The notes below the pieces were generated by a model. It was not told the DNA's origin and searched no databases. It was given only the letters and a program-made list of their open reading frames with translations. DNA of 24,769 nt from Candidatus Cloacimonadota bacterium (GTDB lineage Bacteria > Cloacimonadota > Cloacimonadia > Cloacimonadales > TCS61): assembly GCA_021108055.1 (NCBI GenBank), contig JAIORR010000021.1, positions 1 to 24,769 of the forward strand, in the 5' to 3' direction. Shown here one piece after another: positions 8,193 through 16,964 of the stretch (position 1 is the first letter of the stretch; each line of letters opens with the position of its first letter). Made by a program: the position numbers and the translations under genes.

Positions 8193-8486
8193 ATTTTTGG
8201 TGGTTTACAAACACGATTTAGTATTTGAAATGTGCTGATTTCTTGTCAATAAAAAAATCTCTAAACAAGCATTTTTAAAGGGATTCTGGAGATTTCAGTT
8301 AAAAAAGAAATAAAATAATTTCTACAATTAAGAACATAACCCTTTGAAATTATTAATGTTATACTTTTTTTTACTGCTTTAATACTATTTATTGATAAAA
8401 AATATTTTATTATTTTTTTTATGAATAATAAATTTGAGAAGTCTATAAACACACATCAACAAAGGTAATATCCACCTTATTATTTA
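8193..8486. other. AT-rich intergenic region between the cyclase gene and hup
   Basis: Apart from the hup promoter and ribosome site, I see no gene here. A 63-codon frame at 8261-8452 on the minus strand is low-complexity and lacks a ribosome site, so I reject it. An AT-only inverted repeat near 8403-8429 (tttattatt/aataataaa on the minus strand), followed by a T-rich stretch, might end the cyclase operon weakly. One 7-of-9 match to a DnaA box (8468-8476) is too little to suggest an origin. Confidence 0.5.
8220..8249 (-). promoter_or_regulatory. Putative hup promoter
   Basis: On the minus strand a perfect -35 hexamer TTGACA (8244-8249) is followed after 18 bp by AATACT (8220-8225), which matches 4 of 6 bases of TATAAT. 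It lies about 45 bp upstream of the hup start codon. Confidence 0.55.
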
Positions 8487-10367
8487 TTATTGTAGTATAT
8501 CAGAATCCTTTTTTGTGATTTCTATAAGCTCGTATATTTTCAGTTTTATTTTTTTTCCTTTCACCTGAACTTCATCGATAAAATCAGCTACGATGTTTTC
8601 TTTTGTAAGCTCATAAGTATGTTCACTAATAATTATATTATTTTTTGTTTCATAATTTCTGGTAAGAGCTTCTATTCTTGCCCCTGCGTTCATATTATCC
8701 CCGATAGCAGTATAATCAAATATTTGTTCTGAGCCAAGATTGCCAACCGTCATTAAGCCGCTATTTATACCTATCCCTACATAAAGAGGGTCTTTTCTGT
8801 CAGTTTTCCATTTTTTGTGTAATTCATTGATCTTCAATTGCATTTCCAGAGCTGTCTTGCATGCCCAGAATGCATGATCCTCAAGCTCTACAGGTGCTCC
8901 AAATAAGGCAACGATCTCATCGCCAACGAATTTATCTAATGTCCCCTTGTTTTTGGTTATGATATCTACCATCTCTGTTAGATATTCGCGTAGTATCTCC
9001 ACTGTTTCTTTTGGGGAATGACTTTCTGTGTACGGCGTAAAGGCAACAATATCCGAATAAAGTACGGTCAGTTCCTTTTGAACACCACCGTATTCAAGCT
9101 TTCTGGGATCTTTTATCAGTTCATCTACCAGTTCAGGAGCAATATATTGCCCAAATGCCTGTTTAATGAATTTCCTTTCTTTAACCGTTTTTACATATTG
9201 AAAAACCAACCCGATAATATAAATAATGATGATGGAAGCCGGCACCTCTAAAATAGGTATAAATCTGTTTTGTGTACAGAAAAGCATATATGCGAGATAC
9301 AGATATCCTATCAATAAAATTAAGTTTATAATGACAGAAAGTGTGGGTTTGACATTTGAATTAATGAAGAATAAGACAATAACAGATAGAAAGAAAATTA
9401 TGAGAAATTTTAAAAATGAGAATTCTGTAAGATAATCATGTCGGAAAGCCATTTCAATGAAATTTGCGTGTATTTCCACACCAGGCATCAAGTTAGCAAA
9501 GAAAGGAGTATTATGCGTATCATGAAACTCAACGGAAGTAAGACCGATAAGAACGATCTTATCTTTGAATTCCTCTGCGATATCATAATACTGGTTCAAG
9601 TTGGATTCAAGTTCTTTCTCAAAAGCGGTAGTAAATATGGAATCGTCTATTACTTCAGCAAAATCATAGGTTTTAAATGTTCTGGCAGGTCCATAAAAAT
9701 TTATTAATGAACTCTTCGAGGTCACTTTTGGAATATAATCCTCACCCAATTTGAAATATGCCGGATGATCTTTTATTTCATTATTCAGATTCTGTATATT
9801 ATATAAGGATGAAAGCGACATAAGTCCAATGGATAATTTGATTTGTTTATTTCTCTTCTGGAAAAGCTCATATCTTCTTACAAAACCATCTTTATCTGCA
9901 GAGATGTTAACCATTCCCCATTTCACACCCTTTTGAATAAGTAATGGTATGGGAGAAAGAAACTGCTCTCTTATGGAGCCATTATAAATAGTTTTGATCA
10001 ATTTACCGGCAAGAATTATATTATCATATTTACTGCATGTTTTTGCTAAGATTTCATCCTGGGTCTGGTTTGTTCTTTCTGTAAATTCAATATCGAATAT
10101 AATCTGCTTTGCACCTGCTTTTTCCAGATTATCGATCAAACGGGCATGGTATTCTCTTGGAAACGGCCATCTTTCGTTCAATGTATTAAATGTGTCATCT
10201 CCGATCTCTACAATAACAATGTTATCTGAGACCTCACGAATACCTCTCATCCGGAAGAACTTATCAGTTGCCTTATGTTCAAGATTCTTCCAGAAATCCG
10301 TTACAAAAACAATCCGGAGAATAATAAAGATAATTATTGGAATATATAGATAAAAAAGTTTCTTCAT
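8487..10367 (-). CDS. CHASE2-domain class III adenylate/guanylate cyclase
   Basis: The 626-residue protein has an N-terminal membrane anchor (about 4-22), a periplasmic CHASE2 sensor domain (about 25-315, with the FDIEF and GVEIHANFIE blocks), three more membrane helices (about 319-336, 343-363, 372-393) and a cytosolic cyclase domain (about 428-615). Visible catalytic residues are metal-binding D439 and D483, purine-site K479 and T553, and transition-state N560 and R564. The Thr in DYTAIGD is typical of class IIIb adenylyl cyclases, so cAMP is the likely product. All key residues are intact. It is the last gene of the aroA-ddl run, 6 bp after the barrel gene, with no good Shine-Dalgarno (probably coupled). 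Its ligand is unknown; the neighbouring FecR and barrel proteins are candidate partners. Confidence 0.93.
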   Translation of the reverse strand: MKKLFYLYIPIIIFIILRIVFVTDFWKNLEHKATDKFFRMRGIREVSDNIVIVEIGDDTFNTLNERWPFPREYHARLIDNLEKAGAKQIIFDIEFTERTNQTQDEILAKTCSKYDNIILAGKLIKTIYNGSIREQFLSPIPLLIQKGVKWGMVNISADKDGFVRRYELFQKRNKQIKLSIGLMSLSSLYNIQNLNNEIKDHPAYFKLGEDYIPKVTSKSSLINFYGPARTFKTYDFAEVIDDSIFTTAFEKELESNLNQYYDIAEEFKDKIVLIGLTSVEFHDTHNTPFFANLMPGVEIHANFIEMAFRHDYLTEFSFLKFLIIFFLSVIVLFFINSNVKPTLSVIINLILLIGYLYLAYMLFCTQNRFIPILEVPASIIIIYIIGLVFQYVKTVKERKFIKQAFGQYIAPELVDELIKDPRKLEYGGVQKELTVLYSDIVAFTPYTESHSPKETVEILREYLTEMVDIITKNKGTLDKFVGDEIVALFGAPVELEDHAFWACKTALEMQLKINELHKKWKTDRKDPLYVGIGINSGLMTVGNLGSEQIFDYTAIGDNMNAGARIEALTRNYETKNNIIISEHTYELTKENIVADFIDEVQVKGKKIKLKIYELIEITKKDSDILQ

Positions 10368-10373
10368 CTTAGG

Positions 10374-12788
10374 TTAGAATTTTCTGGTTAACCTGAATTT
10401 CCAATTGAAACTGGAATAATTGTCTTCCTCATAATCTTTGTTTTGATATAATTTCAAGCCGAAAACTGTGGATAAGAAGGTGTCTTTATCGATATTATAA
10501 CTCGTCCCAAGATTGAACATCTGTGAAGCCTGCGAATTGATATCCCCACCAAAAGCTGTATAGCGGAAATCCAGATAAGGCTTAAATTTTTCTTCCAATA
10601 ATAAGAATTCGCCTTTCATATAGAAGGAATGATATTTGGATTTTTCCTGGATCGGATCAACCCATTCCGAGAGTGTATCATTGTATGTACTGGTCTTGTC
10701 ATCATTCAAATTAAGAGAATATGATAAGGTCGTTTTAAGAGGTATTTCCTCAAATTTACTTTTTGCACTTAATATTATGTTATTCTTTTTATAGTCGAAT
10801 GATTTGTTTGCTTCATCTGTATTTGCAGAATTACAGAAATTCAAAATGAATCTTGTGGGAGCAAAAGAGAAATTTTGTGCATGGTATCCAAATCCAAGAG
10901 TAAGATTCATAGAATTAATATCATAAGTTGTTTCTAATGTATCATCTTCTGTAATCTCCATATTATCCTTTGAAGTATTATTATTGAATCCTATCTTATA
11001 AAATATTTGATCTGTAGGTCGGAAAAGAACCTGAGCAAAATATGTAGTGGTTTTTGTCGTTACATCTTTCTCTTCATAAAGATTATCGGAAATAATGTTA
11101 AAAGAAAGATTCATCGAGAGCTTATTATTTAAAAGATTGATATTATCGTTTACGTTAATTATCCTCGCATCTTTTTGAAGATAGCTGGAAGATAAAGAAT
11201 TAAAACTCGAACCAATTGCCGTATAGGAAATATTTAAAAGATTATTATAGAAGAAAGATCGTATAAAGGTTTTAAATGCGGAATTAGAAAAACCGGGCAT
11301 GAAAGGTTCCATATATTCATTCACGATAATAAAATCAGAAATAGTTTCCGGATCAAAAGGCAGATCAACTTCATGTCCAAGGTTATCTTCAATTTCATCT
11401 AACGACATTGTTCCTTCTGTGATATCATTATTGTGAAAGCTCATTGCAGCTTCCGCTCCACAGACAAAACGCTGTTTGAAAAGTGCAAGTCTAATATCTG
11501 AACCAAAAATGATATTATCTTTCGGTGTTACTGTCATTGTCACTATTGTATCATCAACAACATATTGATAATATTTCTTATGCAAAGATCCGATATCATC
11601 TTTGTTCTTAGAGATTCCCAAACCCCAGACAAAGCTTTTCGTGTTCCCCACTTCAGTTCGAAATACCATTGTTTTTCTTCTGAATGTTCCTGCAGTGTAG
11701 CTTGTTATATCTGTTGTATCGCTGTATGCTTTTCCATCGATGTTCCTTTTACTGTTTCCGTAAGTAACAAATAACCTGAAATTCTCGAAATGCAGTTTTG
11801 TATGAATTCCCCAGACATTCTTGCAATTCAATATAAAAGAACCGTAGTCCGAAGTATGATCTCCCGCAACAAGATCAAAATGAGGAACCTGCAGAGCTAA
11901 ATTAAATCTATTGATCGCCTGAGCTGAGCTTGTTTCAAGTGATGAAAGATACATTTTAGATTTGAATCTGAACCAGTCTTTATTTCCCTGAAAATTCAAA
12001 AGAAAATTTGCTCGCTTATCATTCTCGGCTTCGTCTTCAGAATCCTTGTTAAAACTTGATAGATATGAATTAAAGGTGGCTTTTCCCCGAATATTCATTG
12101 GCAGGTCGATAGTCTTGATTTTTACGTCGGTCATCCAATGTTCGGATTCAACTTTTCTGCCATCGGTAAGATCAGCCGCAACATAATAAAAATGTCTTCC
12201 CGGCTCAGTTTTTTCTACTTCATATATGATCATATTGGAAAATATCTTTGCTGCATCTGTTACATCTTCCAGATCATAATAAAACTTCACAGAACTGTGA
12301 TCTATATCACTTTCGATTGAAAACATGGATATTGCAATTATGTAATCTTTGCCGATATCAGAAAATGCAATGTCCGGTGAAAGCCTTACAAAGCTTTCCG
12401 TTGTTACTTTTGGTTGTTCAATGGCTACTTTGAATGGGTTTGTTTTACATTGGAATTCCGGAAGTGTTACATTATTTCCATCATACGGTATAATAAGAAA
12501 ATAATAATTCAAGCCTACCTGATAATTACTTACATCTTCAACTACGGCAAAAAAAACAGGATCGGTTTCAGTTCCTTTTTCCAGATCAAGTTCGGTAAAA
12601 GATAGAGTTCCTGTTTCCCGATAAAACAGCTTTGCATTGAATATCTCATTAAAACCGTCTCTAACTTCAAGAGTAAGAACTACTGTTTCTCCAGGTTTAA
12701 TTGAAACCGGCGGGTTATGATAAAGCATTACATTTGAAAAAAGAGCTGTACAGAGCAGAACTCCAACTATGATCAAATACTTTTTCAT
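10374..12788 (-). CDS. Predicted outer-membrane beta-barrel protein with N-terminal Ig-like domains
   Basis: This 804-residue protein is not a family I can name. It has a signal peptide (about 1-18), then two beta-rich modules (about 25-120 and 130-225) that look Ig-like, each with alternating hydrophobic strands and a closing YYF or FYYVA strand. The rest (about 235-804) is a long series of amphipathic strands and polar loops, ending in RLTRKF. A C-terminal Phe is the usual BAM recognition signal for outer-membrane barrels. It has no plug/TonB-box that I can recognise. The AAGG ribosome site lies just before the ATG. It sits between the FecR gene (8 bp) and the cyclase gene (6 bp), which suggests an envelope complex with them. 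Barrel topology is inferred by eye. Confidence 0.72.
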   Translation of the reverse strand: MKKYLIIVGVLLCTALFSNVMLYHNPPVSIKPGETVVLTLEVRDGFNEIFNAKLFYRETGTLSFTELDLEKGTETDPVFFAVVEDVSNYQVGLNYYFLIIPYDGNNVTLPEFQCKTNPFKVAIEQPKVTTESFVRLSPDIAFSDIGKDYIIAISMFSIESDIDHSSVKFYYDLEDVTDAAKIFSNMIIYEVEKTEPGRHFYYVAADLTDGRKVESEHWMTDVKIKTIDLPMNIRGKATFNSYLSSFNKDSEDEAENDKRANFLLNFQGNKDWFRFKSKMYLSSLETSSAQAINRFNLALQVPHFDLVAGDHTSDYGSFILNCKNVWGIHTKLHFENFRLFVTYGNSKRNIDGKAYSDTTDITSYTAGTFRRKTMVFRTEVGNTKSFVWGLGISKNKDDIGSLHKKYYQYVVDDTIVTMTVTPKDNIIFGSDIRLALFKQRFVCGAEAAMSFHNNDITEGTMSLDEIEDNLGHEVDLPFDPETISDFIIVNEYMEPFMPGFSNSAFKTFIRSFFYNNLLNISYTAIGSSFNSLSSSYLQKDARIINVNDNINLLNNKLSMNLSFNIISDNLYEEKDVTTKTTTYFAQVLFRPTDQIFYKIGFNNNTSKDNMEITEDDTLETTYDINSMNLTLGFGYHAQNFSFAPTRFILNFCNSANTDEANKSFDYKKNNIILSAKSKFEEIPLKTTLSYSLNLNDDKTSTYNDTLSEWVDPIQEKSKYHSFYMKGEFLLLEEKFKPYLDFRYTAFGGDINSQASQMFNLGTSYNIDKDTFLSTVFGLKLYQNKDYEEDNYSSFNWKFRLTRKF

Positions 12789-12796
12789 TTTACCTT

Positions 12797-13471
12797 CTAT
12801 TCAAAATTAAAGTTAATTGTTTTTTTCTCACCATCTTCATTTTTCAGCTCTATTTCCAGAGTTTTGAAAACTTCATTTTCTATAAATTCCTGTGTTTCAT
12901 CATCGATATCACCTTTTTGTATTAGAGAAACAGGAATTTCTCCTTCTCCACTCGAATGAGCTTTATAACCTTCCGGAACGCTCACCTGATTTTCATCTCT
13001 CTTATTTCTGATGCTAACTTCACCTTTCAGAGTAAATAGGTCGGTCTCACCATTCTCATCGACTGAAACAAGCAATTCCGTTCCTTTAACAGATACAACC
13101 GTAGTTGGTGTATCGATCTCAAATCCACCGGTTTTCTTCGTTACTTTTGCCCAGAGTTCTCCCATATCCAAATAGTTTTTCTTATTCAACTTATCACCGC
13201 TTTTTTCTGCCTGGATAGTTAAGATGCTATTTGGAAAAAGTTTTATTACCGAACTGCCGTCGATAAATTTTACAGCAGCAAAAGATTCTTCTTTGCTTTC
13301 AAGTTTATCTTTATCTATTAATTCTGAACCTGAATTAATTTTTGTAACTTTTTCATCCCGATCTAATTCAACAATACCTTTCACTTTCAAAGTGACCGCA
13401 ACAGATTCCTGAGCAAATGAAAGAGAAAAAATAAACATCATTGCCAATATAAAAAATATTTTAGTTTTCAT
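12797..13471 (-). CDS. Exported FecR-domain protein
   Basis: This 224-residue protein has a signal peptide (about 1-20, cleavage likely after FSLSFA) and a FecR-type beta domain. The diagnostic part is GELWAKV, then FEIDTPTTVVSVKGTELLVSV (about 100-140) and FTLKGEVSIRN. It lacks the N-terminal cytoplasmic tail and membrane helix of classical FecR sigma regulators, so it is a soluble periplasmic version and probably not a sigma-factor regulator. Its C-terminal 50 residues are acidic and rich in E, D and K. The AGGAG site is well spaced from the ATG. The gene lies 8 bp before the barrel gene and two genes before the CHASE2 cyclase, a pairing that suggests a shared signalling role. Confidence 0.88.
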   Translation of the reverse strand: MKTKIFFILAMMFIFSLSFAQESVAVTLKVKGIVELDRDEKVTKINSGSELIDKDKLESKEESFAAVKFIDGSSVIKLFPNSILTIQAEKSGDKLNKKNYLDMGELWAKVTKKTGGFEIDTPTTVVSVKGTELLVSVDENGETDLFTLKGEVSIRNKRDENQVSVPEGYKAHSSGEGEIPVSLIQKGDIDDETQEFIENEVFKTLEIELKNEDGEKKTINFNFE

Positions 13472-13486
13472 GATATTCTCCTATTT

Positions 13487-14548
13487 CTATTCTATAGAAA
13501 AGTCTTTTAATTTGATCTCACCATCAGAGATCTTTTGCAGTATTTCATTCAGATCATTGATCGAAATCTCATTACCATCAAAAAACATTTTATCAAAAGA
13601 ATAACCACTTTCGATAAGAGTTATCAATTCTTGAATTCCTTCAATGTTCAATTGCCTTAGAAAATTGATCAACATCTGATTATCCTGATCTTCCTGTTCT
13701 TCTGTGGATACCATAAAAAGATACATAACGCTTTTATGTTTTTCTGCTGACCCCATGGGAGTATTGAGATCAGAAGACACCTGCCAGGCATAAACTATGC
13801 TTTTTTGGAAATCAGGAGCGGTGGGTGGATATGGAAAACTTGTAGATGAATAATTATTCTCTTCAAAAAATGGCTCAATTTGTTGTTCTATTTCTTCTGC
13901 AGATTGATATTCTCCATCCAGTTCATAGATCTTGATCGTATAATCTGCCAAATTTGAGAACCAGACAAAATTGGGATATTGATCTGCTATTGTGGCAGGA
14001 CCAAGCCCGATCGGATTCCCGGGAGTTATCAAAGAAATGGTTATTGGTGATTGAATTGTGAGAACAAAAGTAACTTTGTTAGAAAGAAGATGATCATCTT
14101 CTCCACCATGTCCCGCAGAATATACAGCAATTACGAAGATGTAATTTCCATCCGGAAGGCGACCGGTATCCAATATCAGATCTTCAATATTTTCAAGAAA
14201 CTCGCTGAAAGACTCATCGACTTGAAATCCGTTAGCTTCATCATCTCTGATAATATCCTGATTTGTTAAAAAAGATGGTAACTGATTCGGGTCGTCGGGT
14301 GTAAGAGTTGCATACGCACTATAATCACGCCAACTCATATCGCAGTGTATTACATAATCTTCCAAAACCCCTGTAACATCAAAATTGATCGTAAAAAGAA
14401 CAGGTTGATTTTCGGGTTCTTCCGGGTTGAAGTTAGCAGGATAAAAAACATTGTACGTCAATCTTTCAGGACTTATAGTAAGATCAACTTGCGCAGTAAG
14501 TGTTATGCTAACTGCAACACAAAATAATAAAAGAATAAGCTTTTTCAT
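13487..14548 (-). CDS. Exported protein of unknown function with fibronectin/Ig-like module
   Basis: I do not recognise the family. The 353-residue protein has a clear signal peptide (about 1-19, cleavage after LTA). A beta-rich part from about 20 to 170 resembles an Ig-like or carboxypeptidase-regulatory-like fold. A second module from about 175 to 275 contains NFVWFSNLADYTIKIYELDG and later VYAWQVSS, a pattern seen in fibronectin-III-like domains. The tail (about 285-353) is hydrophilic and probably helical. An AAGGAG ribosome site lies 6 nt before the ATG. It is 13 bp from ddl and 15 bp from the FecR gene, so it belongs to the envelope block and may be a surface or periplasmic partner. Confidence 0.65.
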   Translation of the reverse strand: MKKLILLLFCVAVSITLTAQVDLTISPERLTYNVFYPANFNPEEPENQPVLFTINFDVTGVLEDYVIHCDMSWRDYSAYATLTPDDPNQLPSFLTNQDIIRDDEANGFQVDESFSEFLENIEDLILDTGRLPDGNYIFVIAVYSAGHGGEDDHLLSNKVTFVLTIQSPITISLITPGNPIGLGPATIADQYPNFVWFSNLADYTIKIYELDGEYQSAEEIEQQIEPFFEENNYSSTSFPYPPTAPDFQKSIVYAWQVSSDLNTPMGSAEKHKSVMYLFMVSTEEQEDQDNQMLINFLRQLNIEGIQELITLIESGYSFDKMFFDGNEISINDLNEILQKISDGEIKLKDFSIE

Positions 14549-14561
14549 AAATTACTCCTTT

Positions 14562-15491
14562 TTAAAATTCTTTTTTTAATGACAATTTAATAATTTTTTC
14601 CAATAATTCTTCGAAATCATATCCTTCCTCTTTTGCCGCCATAGGTGTTAAGCTAAGCAGCGTCATTCCCGGAAGTGTATTAACTTCTAAGAAATGGAAC
14701 TTACTTTCCTCAAATCTAAAATCTACTCTTGCATAAACTTTGCAACCAAAAAGTTTATAAATCTGCAGTGCCTTCTCTTGAATTTCTTTAGTTTCTTCTT
14801 CTGTAATTTTCGCAGGAACTTCATAGCTCGTATTACCTTTTGTGTACTTATTTGTGTAATCATACCAGCCGTCATTGGGCTTGATCTCAACAACCGGAAG
14901 CGGTTTCCCTCCTAATATTGTAACCGTTAGTTCTCTTCCTGCTACAAACTCCTCCATTAGAACTTTATCGCTGTAATTAAAAGCTTTTTCAATTGCCTTT
15001 TCTACATCATTTATCTTTTTTATAATTGATATTCCAACCGATGAACCGGAATCATTAGGCTTTATTACAACTGGAAATTTAATACTATTGATTATTGAAT
15101 TTATTTCTGTAATGTTTTTTATTATTATACGTTTTGGTACGGGAATTCCTAATGACGAAGCTAATAATCCGGAAATATACTTATCCATCGAGATTGCGCT
15201 TGCTCGATAGTCGGATCCGGTAAATAATATTTTTTCTAAAGATAACAGAGATTGAATTCTACCGTCTTCTCCTTCAGCTCCATGCAGTCCGTTGAAAACG
15301 ATCAACGGATCGATTTTTTTAATAGCGTTAACCAAATCCGAATATGAAGAAAAATCTGCCGGATCAAGAAGCTGAACATTGTATTGCCTGTTTGACAGTG
15401 CTTTTGCAATTGCCAGGGAAGTAATTTTTGAAATTTCCGATTCCTCCGAGAACCCGCCGGAAAGAATAATTACTTTTTCATTTTTCTTCAT
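14562..15491 (-). CDS. ddl: D-alanine--D-alanine ligase
   Basis: Ddl joins two D-alanines with ATP to give the dipeptide end of the peptidoglycan precursor. The 309-residue ATP-grasp enzyme shows SGGFSEESEIS near 11-21 (first D-Ala site), FNGLHGAEGEDGRIQ, the ATP-binding PVVIKPNDSGSSVGIS, the YDYTNKY loop, and FLEVNTLPGMT with metal-binding Glu and Asn. The Tyr in YDYxxKY is the D-Ala-D-Ala type, not the D-lactate type of VanA-like ligases. There is no visible Shine-Dalgarno before its ATG, which is odd for this window. It is 31 bp after aroA and precedes the envelope genes. Confidence 0.96.
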   Translation of the reverse strand: MKKNEKVIILSGGFSEESEISKITSLAIAKALSNRQYNVQLLDPADFSSYSDLVNAIKKIDPLIVFNGLHGAEGEDGRIQSLLSLEKILFTGSDYRASAISMDKYISGLLASSLGIPVPKRIIIKNITEINSIINSIKFPVVIKPNDSGSSVGISIIKKINDVEKAIEKAFNYSDKVLMEEFVAGRELTVTILGGKPLPVVEIKPNDGWYDYTNKYTKGNTSYEVPAKITEEETKEIQEKALQIYKLFGCKVYARVDFRFEESKFHFLEVNTLPGMTLLSLTPMAAKEEGYDFEELLEKIIKLSLKKEF

Positions 15492-15522
15492 GAACTTTTA
15501 ATATGTTTTAATCGATTATGTG

Positions 15523-16770
15523 TCAAGAAATATTACAAATCCTTTTAAAATCGGAAATAAAATCAGGATAAGATTTCGTTACTGCTTCCTCATTATTTAC
15601 CTCGATATCAGGAAATACAGCCTTTAGAATGTAAAATGCCATAACCAGCCTATGATCATTATAAGAATCCATTTTTACATGAGCAGGATATTTTTTCAGA
15701 GGGAATATGGTCAGCATATCATTGTTATAATCAATTTTCCCGCCGATTTTTGATATTTCAGAGATCAACGAATTAATTCGATCTGTTTCCTTATATCTTA
15801 AATGTTGTATGTTCCTTATTTTTGTTTCAGAATCTGCAAACAATGCTAAAACAGAGAGAGTCATAACCTGGTCCGGAATATTATGCATATCGATATCTAT
15901 ACCGGATAGTGTTCCTTTACTTACAGATATTTTTTTTCCTTTAATGGATATTATAGCTCCCATCTCTCTAAGGACTTCAAGAAAATCGATATCCGGTTGA
16001 ACCGAATCTGTAATATCACATTCAATGGAAACTCCATGTTTTTTCAATGCTCCCAAGCTCCAGAAATAGCAGGCAGAAGATATATCCGGTTCGATCACGA
16101 ATTTGCCGGGATTGATATATCTCTGGTGTGCTTTGATAAATATTCTATTTCCTGTGAATTCCGAGATAACACCGAATTTTTCCATGATTTTCATAGTCAT
16201 TTCAATATATGTTCCGGAAACGATCTTCCCTTTTAAATTAATTACCAGGTCGGTTTGATAATTCGGAGCTATCAGAAGTAATGCACTTATGAATTGACTG
16301 CTGATATCAGCGGGAATATCGATCTCGCCACCAACAAGTCGAGTTCCATTAATTTCCAGAGGATAATCTGTACATTTTAAATCTGCTCCCATTTTTTTTA
16401 ATACTATAATAAGTGGTCTTACAGGTCTTTTTTTTAACTGCATAGAAATATCAATATCGGTATGTATTCCCTGCAAACACGATGATCTTGCTAATAGAAA
16501 TCGGAAAGCCGTCCCGGAATCTTTAATGAAAAAATGCTGTTTGTTATTAATTGTAGATGGAGAATGTATCATAACCGAATTCAACCGTTCTTCAAATCGA
16601 AATCCCATCTTTTTCATATTATTGGTTAATGTTAAAATATCATTACACTTCGAGAAATTAAAAATTTCTAAAGAAGCTTCTAAAAAAGAAGCAATGATCA
16701 ATACTCTGTTCAAGATAGATTTTGAACCTTCAAGTTTTATTGTCCGATCCGAGTTTAATTCGATTTTCAT
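15523..16770 (-). CDS. aroA: 3-phosphoshikimate 1-carboxyvinyltransferase (EPSP synthase)
   Basis: AroA transfers the enolpyruvyl group of PEP to shikimate-3-phosphate in the shikimate pathway. The 415-residue protein has the GSKSILNR substrate loop (K17, S18, R22), DSGTAFRFL for the conserved N-A-G-T-A-M-R loop, RPLIIVLKKMGA, DISSQFISALLL, the central DIDMHNIPDQVMTL and the C-terminal DHRLVMAF. The Asn-Ala of the NAGTAMR loop is Asp-Ser here, a divergence near the PEP/glyphosate site. GAGGA lies 4-5 nt before the ATG. It heads the six-gene minus-strand operon, and its promoter must lie in the 194-bp divergent gap with the TPR gene; I see no strong candidate. Confidence 0.95.
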   Translation of the reverse strand: MKIELNSDRTIKLEGSKSILNRVLIIASFLEASLEIFNFSKCNDILTLTNNMKKMGFRFEERLNSVMIHSPSTINNKQHFFIKDSGTAFRFLLARSSCLQGIHTDIDISMQLKKRPVRPLIIVLKKMGADLKCTDYPLEINGTRLVGGEIDIPADISSQFISALLLIAPNYQTDLVINLKGKIVSGTYIEMTMKIMEKFGVISEFTGNRIFIKAHQRYINPGKFVIEPDISSACYFWSLGALKKHGVSIECDITDSVQPDIDFLEVLREMGAIISIKGKKISVSKGTLSGIDIDMHNIPDQVMTLSVLALFADSETKIRNIQHLRYKETDRINSLISEISKIGGKIDYNNDMLTIFPLKKYPAHVKMDSYNDHRLVMAFYILKAVFPDIEVNNEEAVTKSYPDFISDFKRICNIS

Positions 16771-16898
16771 TTTATCCTCATAAGTCGATGTTATTTTTTT
16801 AATTAAGTTTTTTGTAAAGTTAATTTCTTACTGAACCCCGTATGCAGAAAACCAATATATTATATATTTATTCACATAAACAATTAAAAACAAAATAC

Positions 16899-16927
16899 TT
16901 GACTTATAAACTTTATTTTTAATTTTG
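16899..16927 (+). promoter_or_regulatory. Putative promoter of the TPR gene
   Basis: TTGACT (16899-16904) lies 15 bp upstream of TAATTTTG (16920-16927). The second element fits the TAnnTTTG form described for the Bacteroidetes primary sigma factor, and CTTG at the upstream element is 18 bp before it. A standard TATAAT at good spacing is absent. Low to moderate support. Confidence 0.4.
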
Positions 16928-16964
16928 CATAAAATTAAAAAATTAGAAATTGGTGGAGGTAAAA

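Noticed and set aside
8261..8452. 63-codon open frame on the minus strand between the cyclase gene and hup
   Set aside because: It is composed of AT-driven Ile/Lys/Ser/Leu residues, has no ribosome site and no recognisable domain, and overlaps the region expected to hold the hup promoter.
8193..8486. Possible replication origin next to hup and dnaN
   Set aside because: Only one 7-of-9 DnaA-box-like site is visible, there is no dnaA, and AT-richness alone is not evidence.
12797..13471. FecR protein as an anti-sigma regulator
   Set aside because: There is no cytoplasmic N-terminal domain, no transmembrane helix beyond the signal peptide and no sigma-factor gene nearby.
16950..16964. TTG start extending the TPR protein by five residues
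   Set aside because: It overlaps the GGAGG ribosome site, and the ATG at 16965 has ideal spacing and opens directly on a signal peptide.
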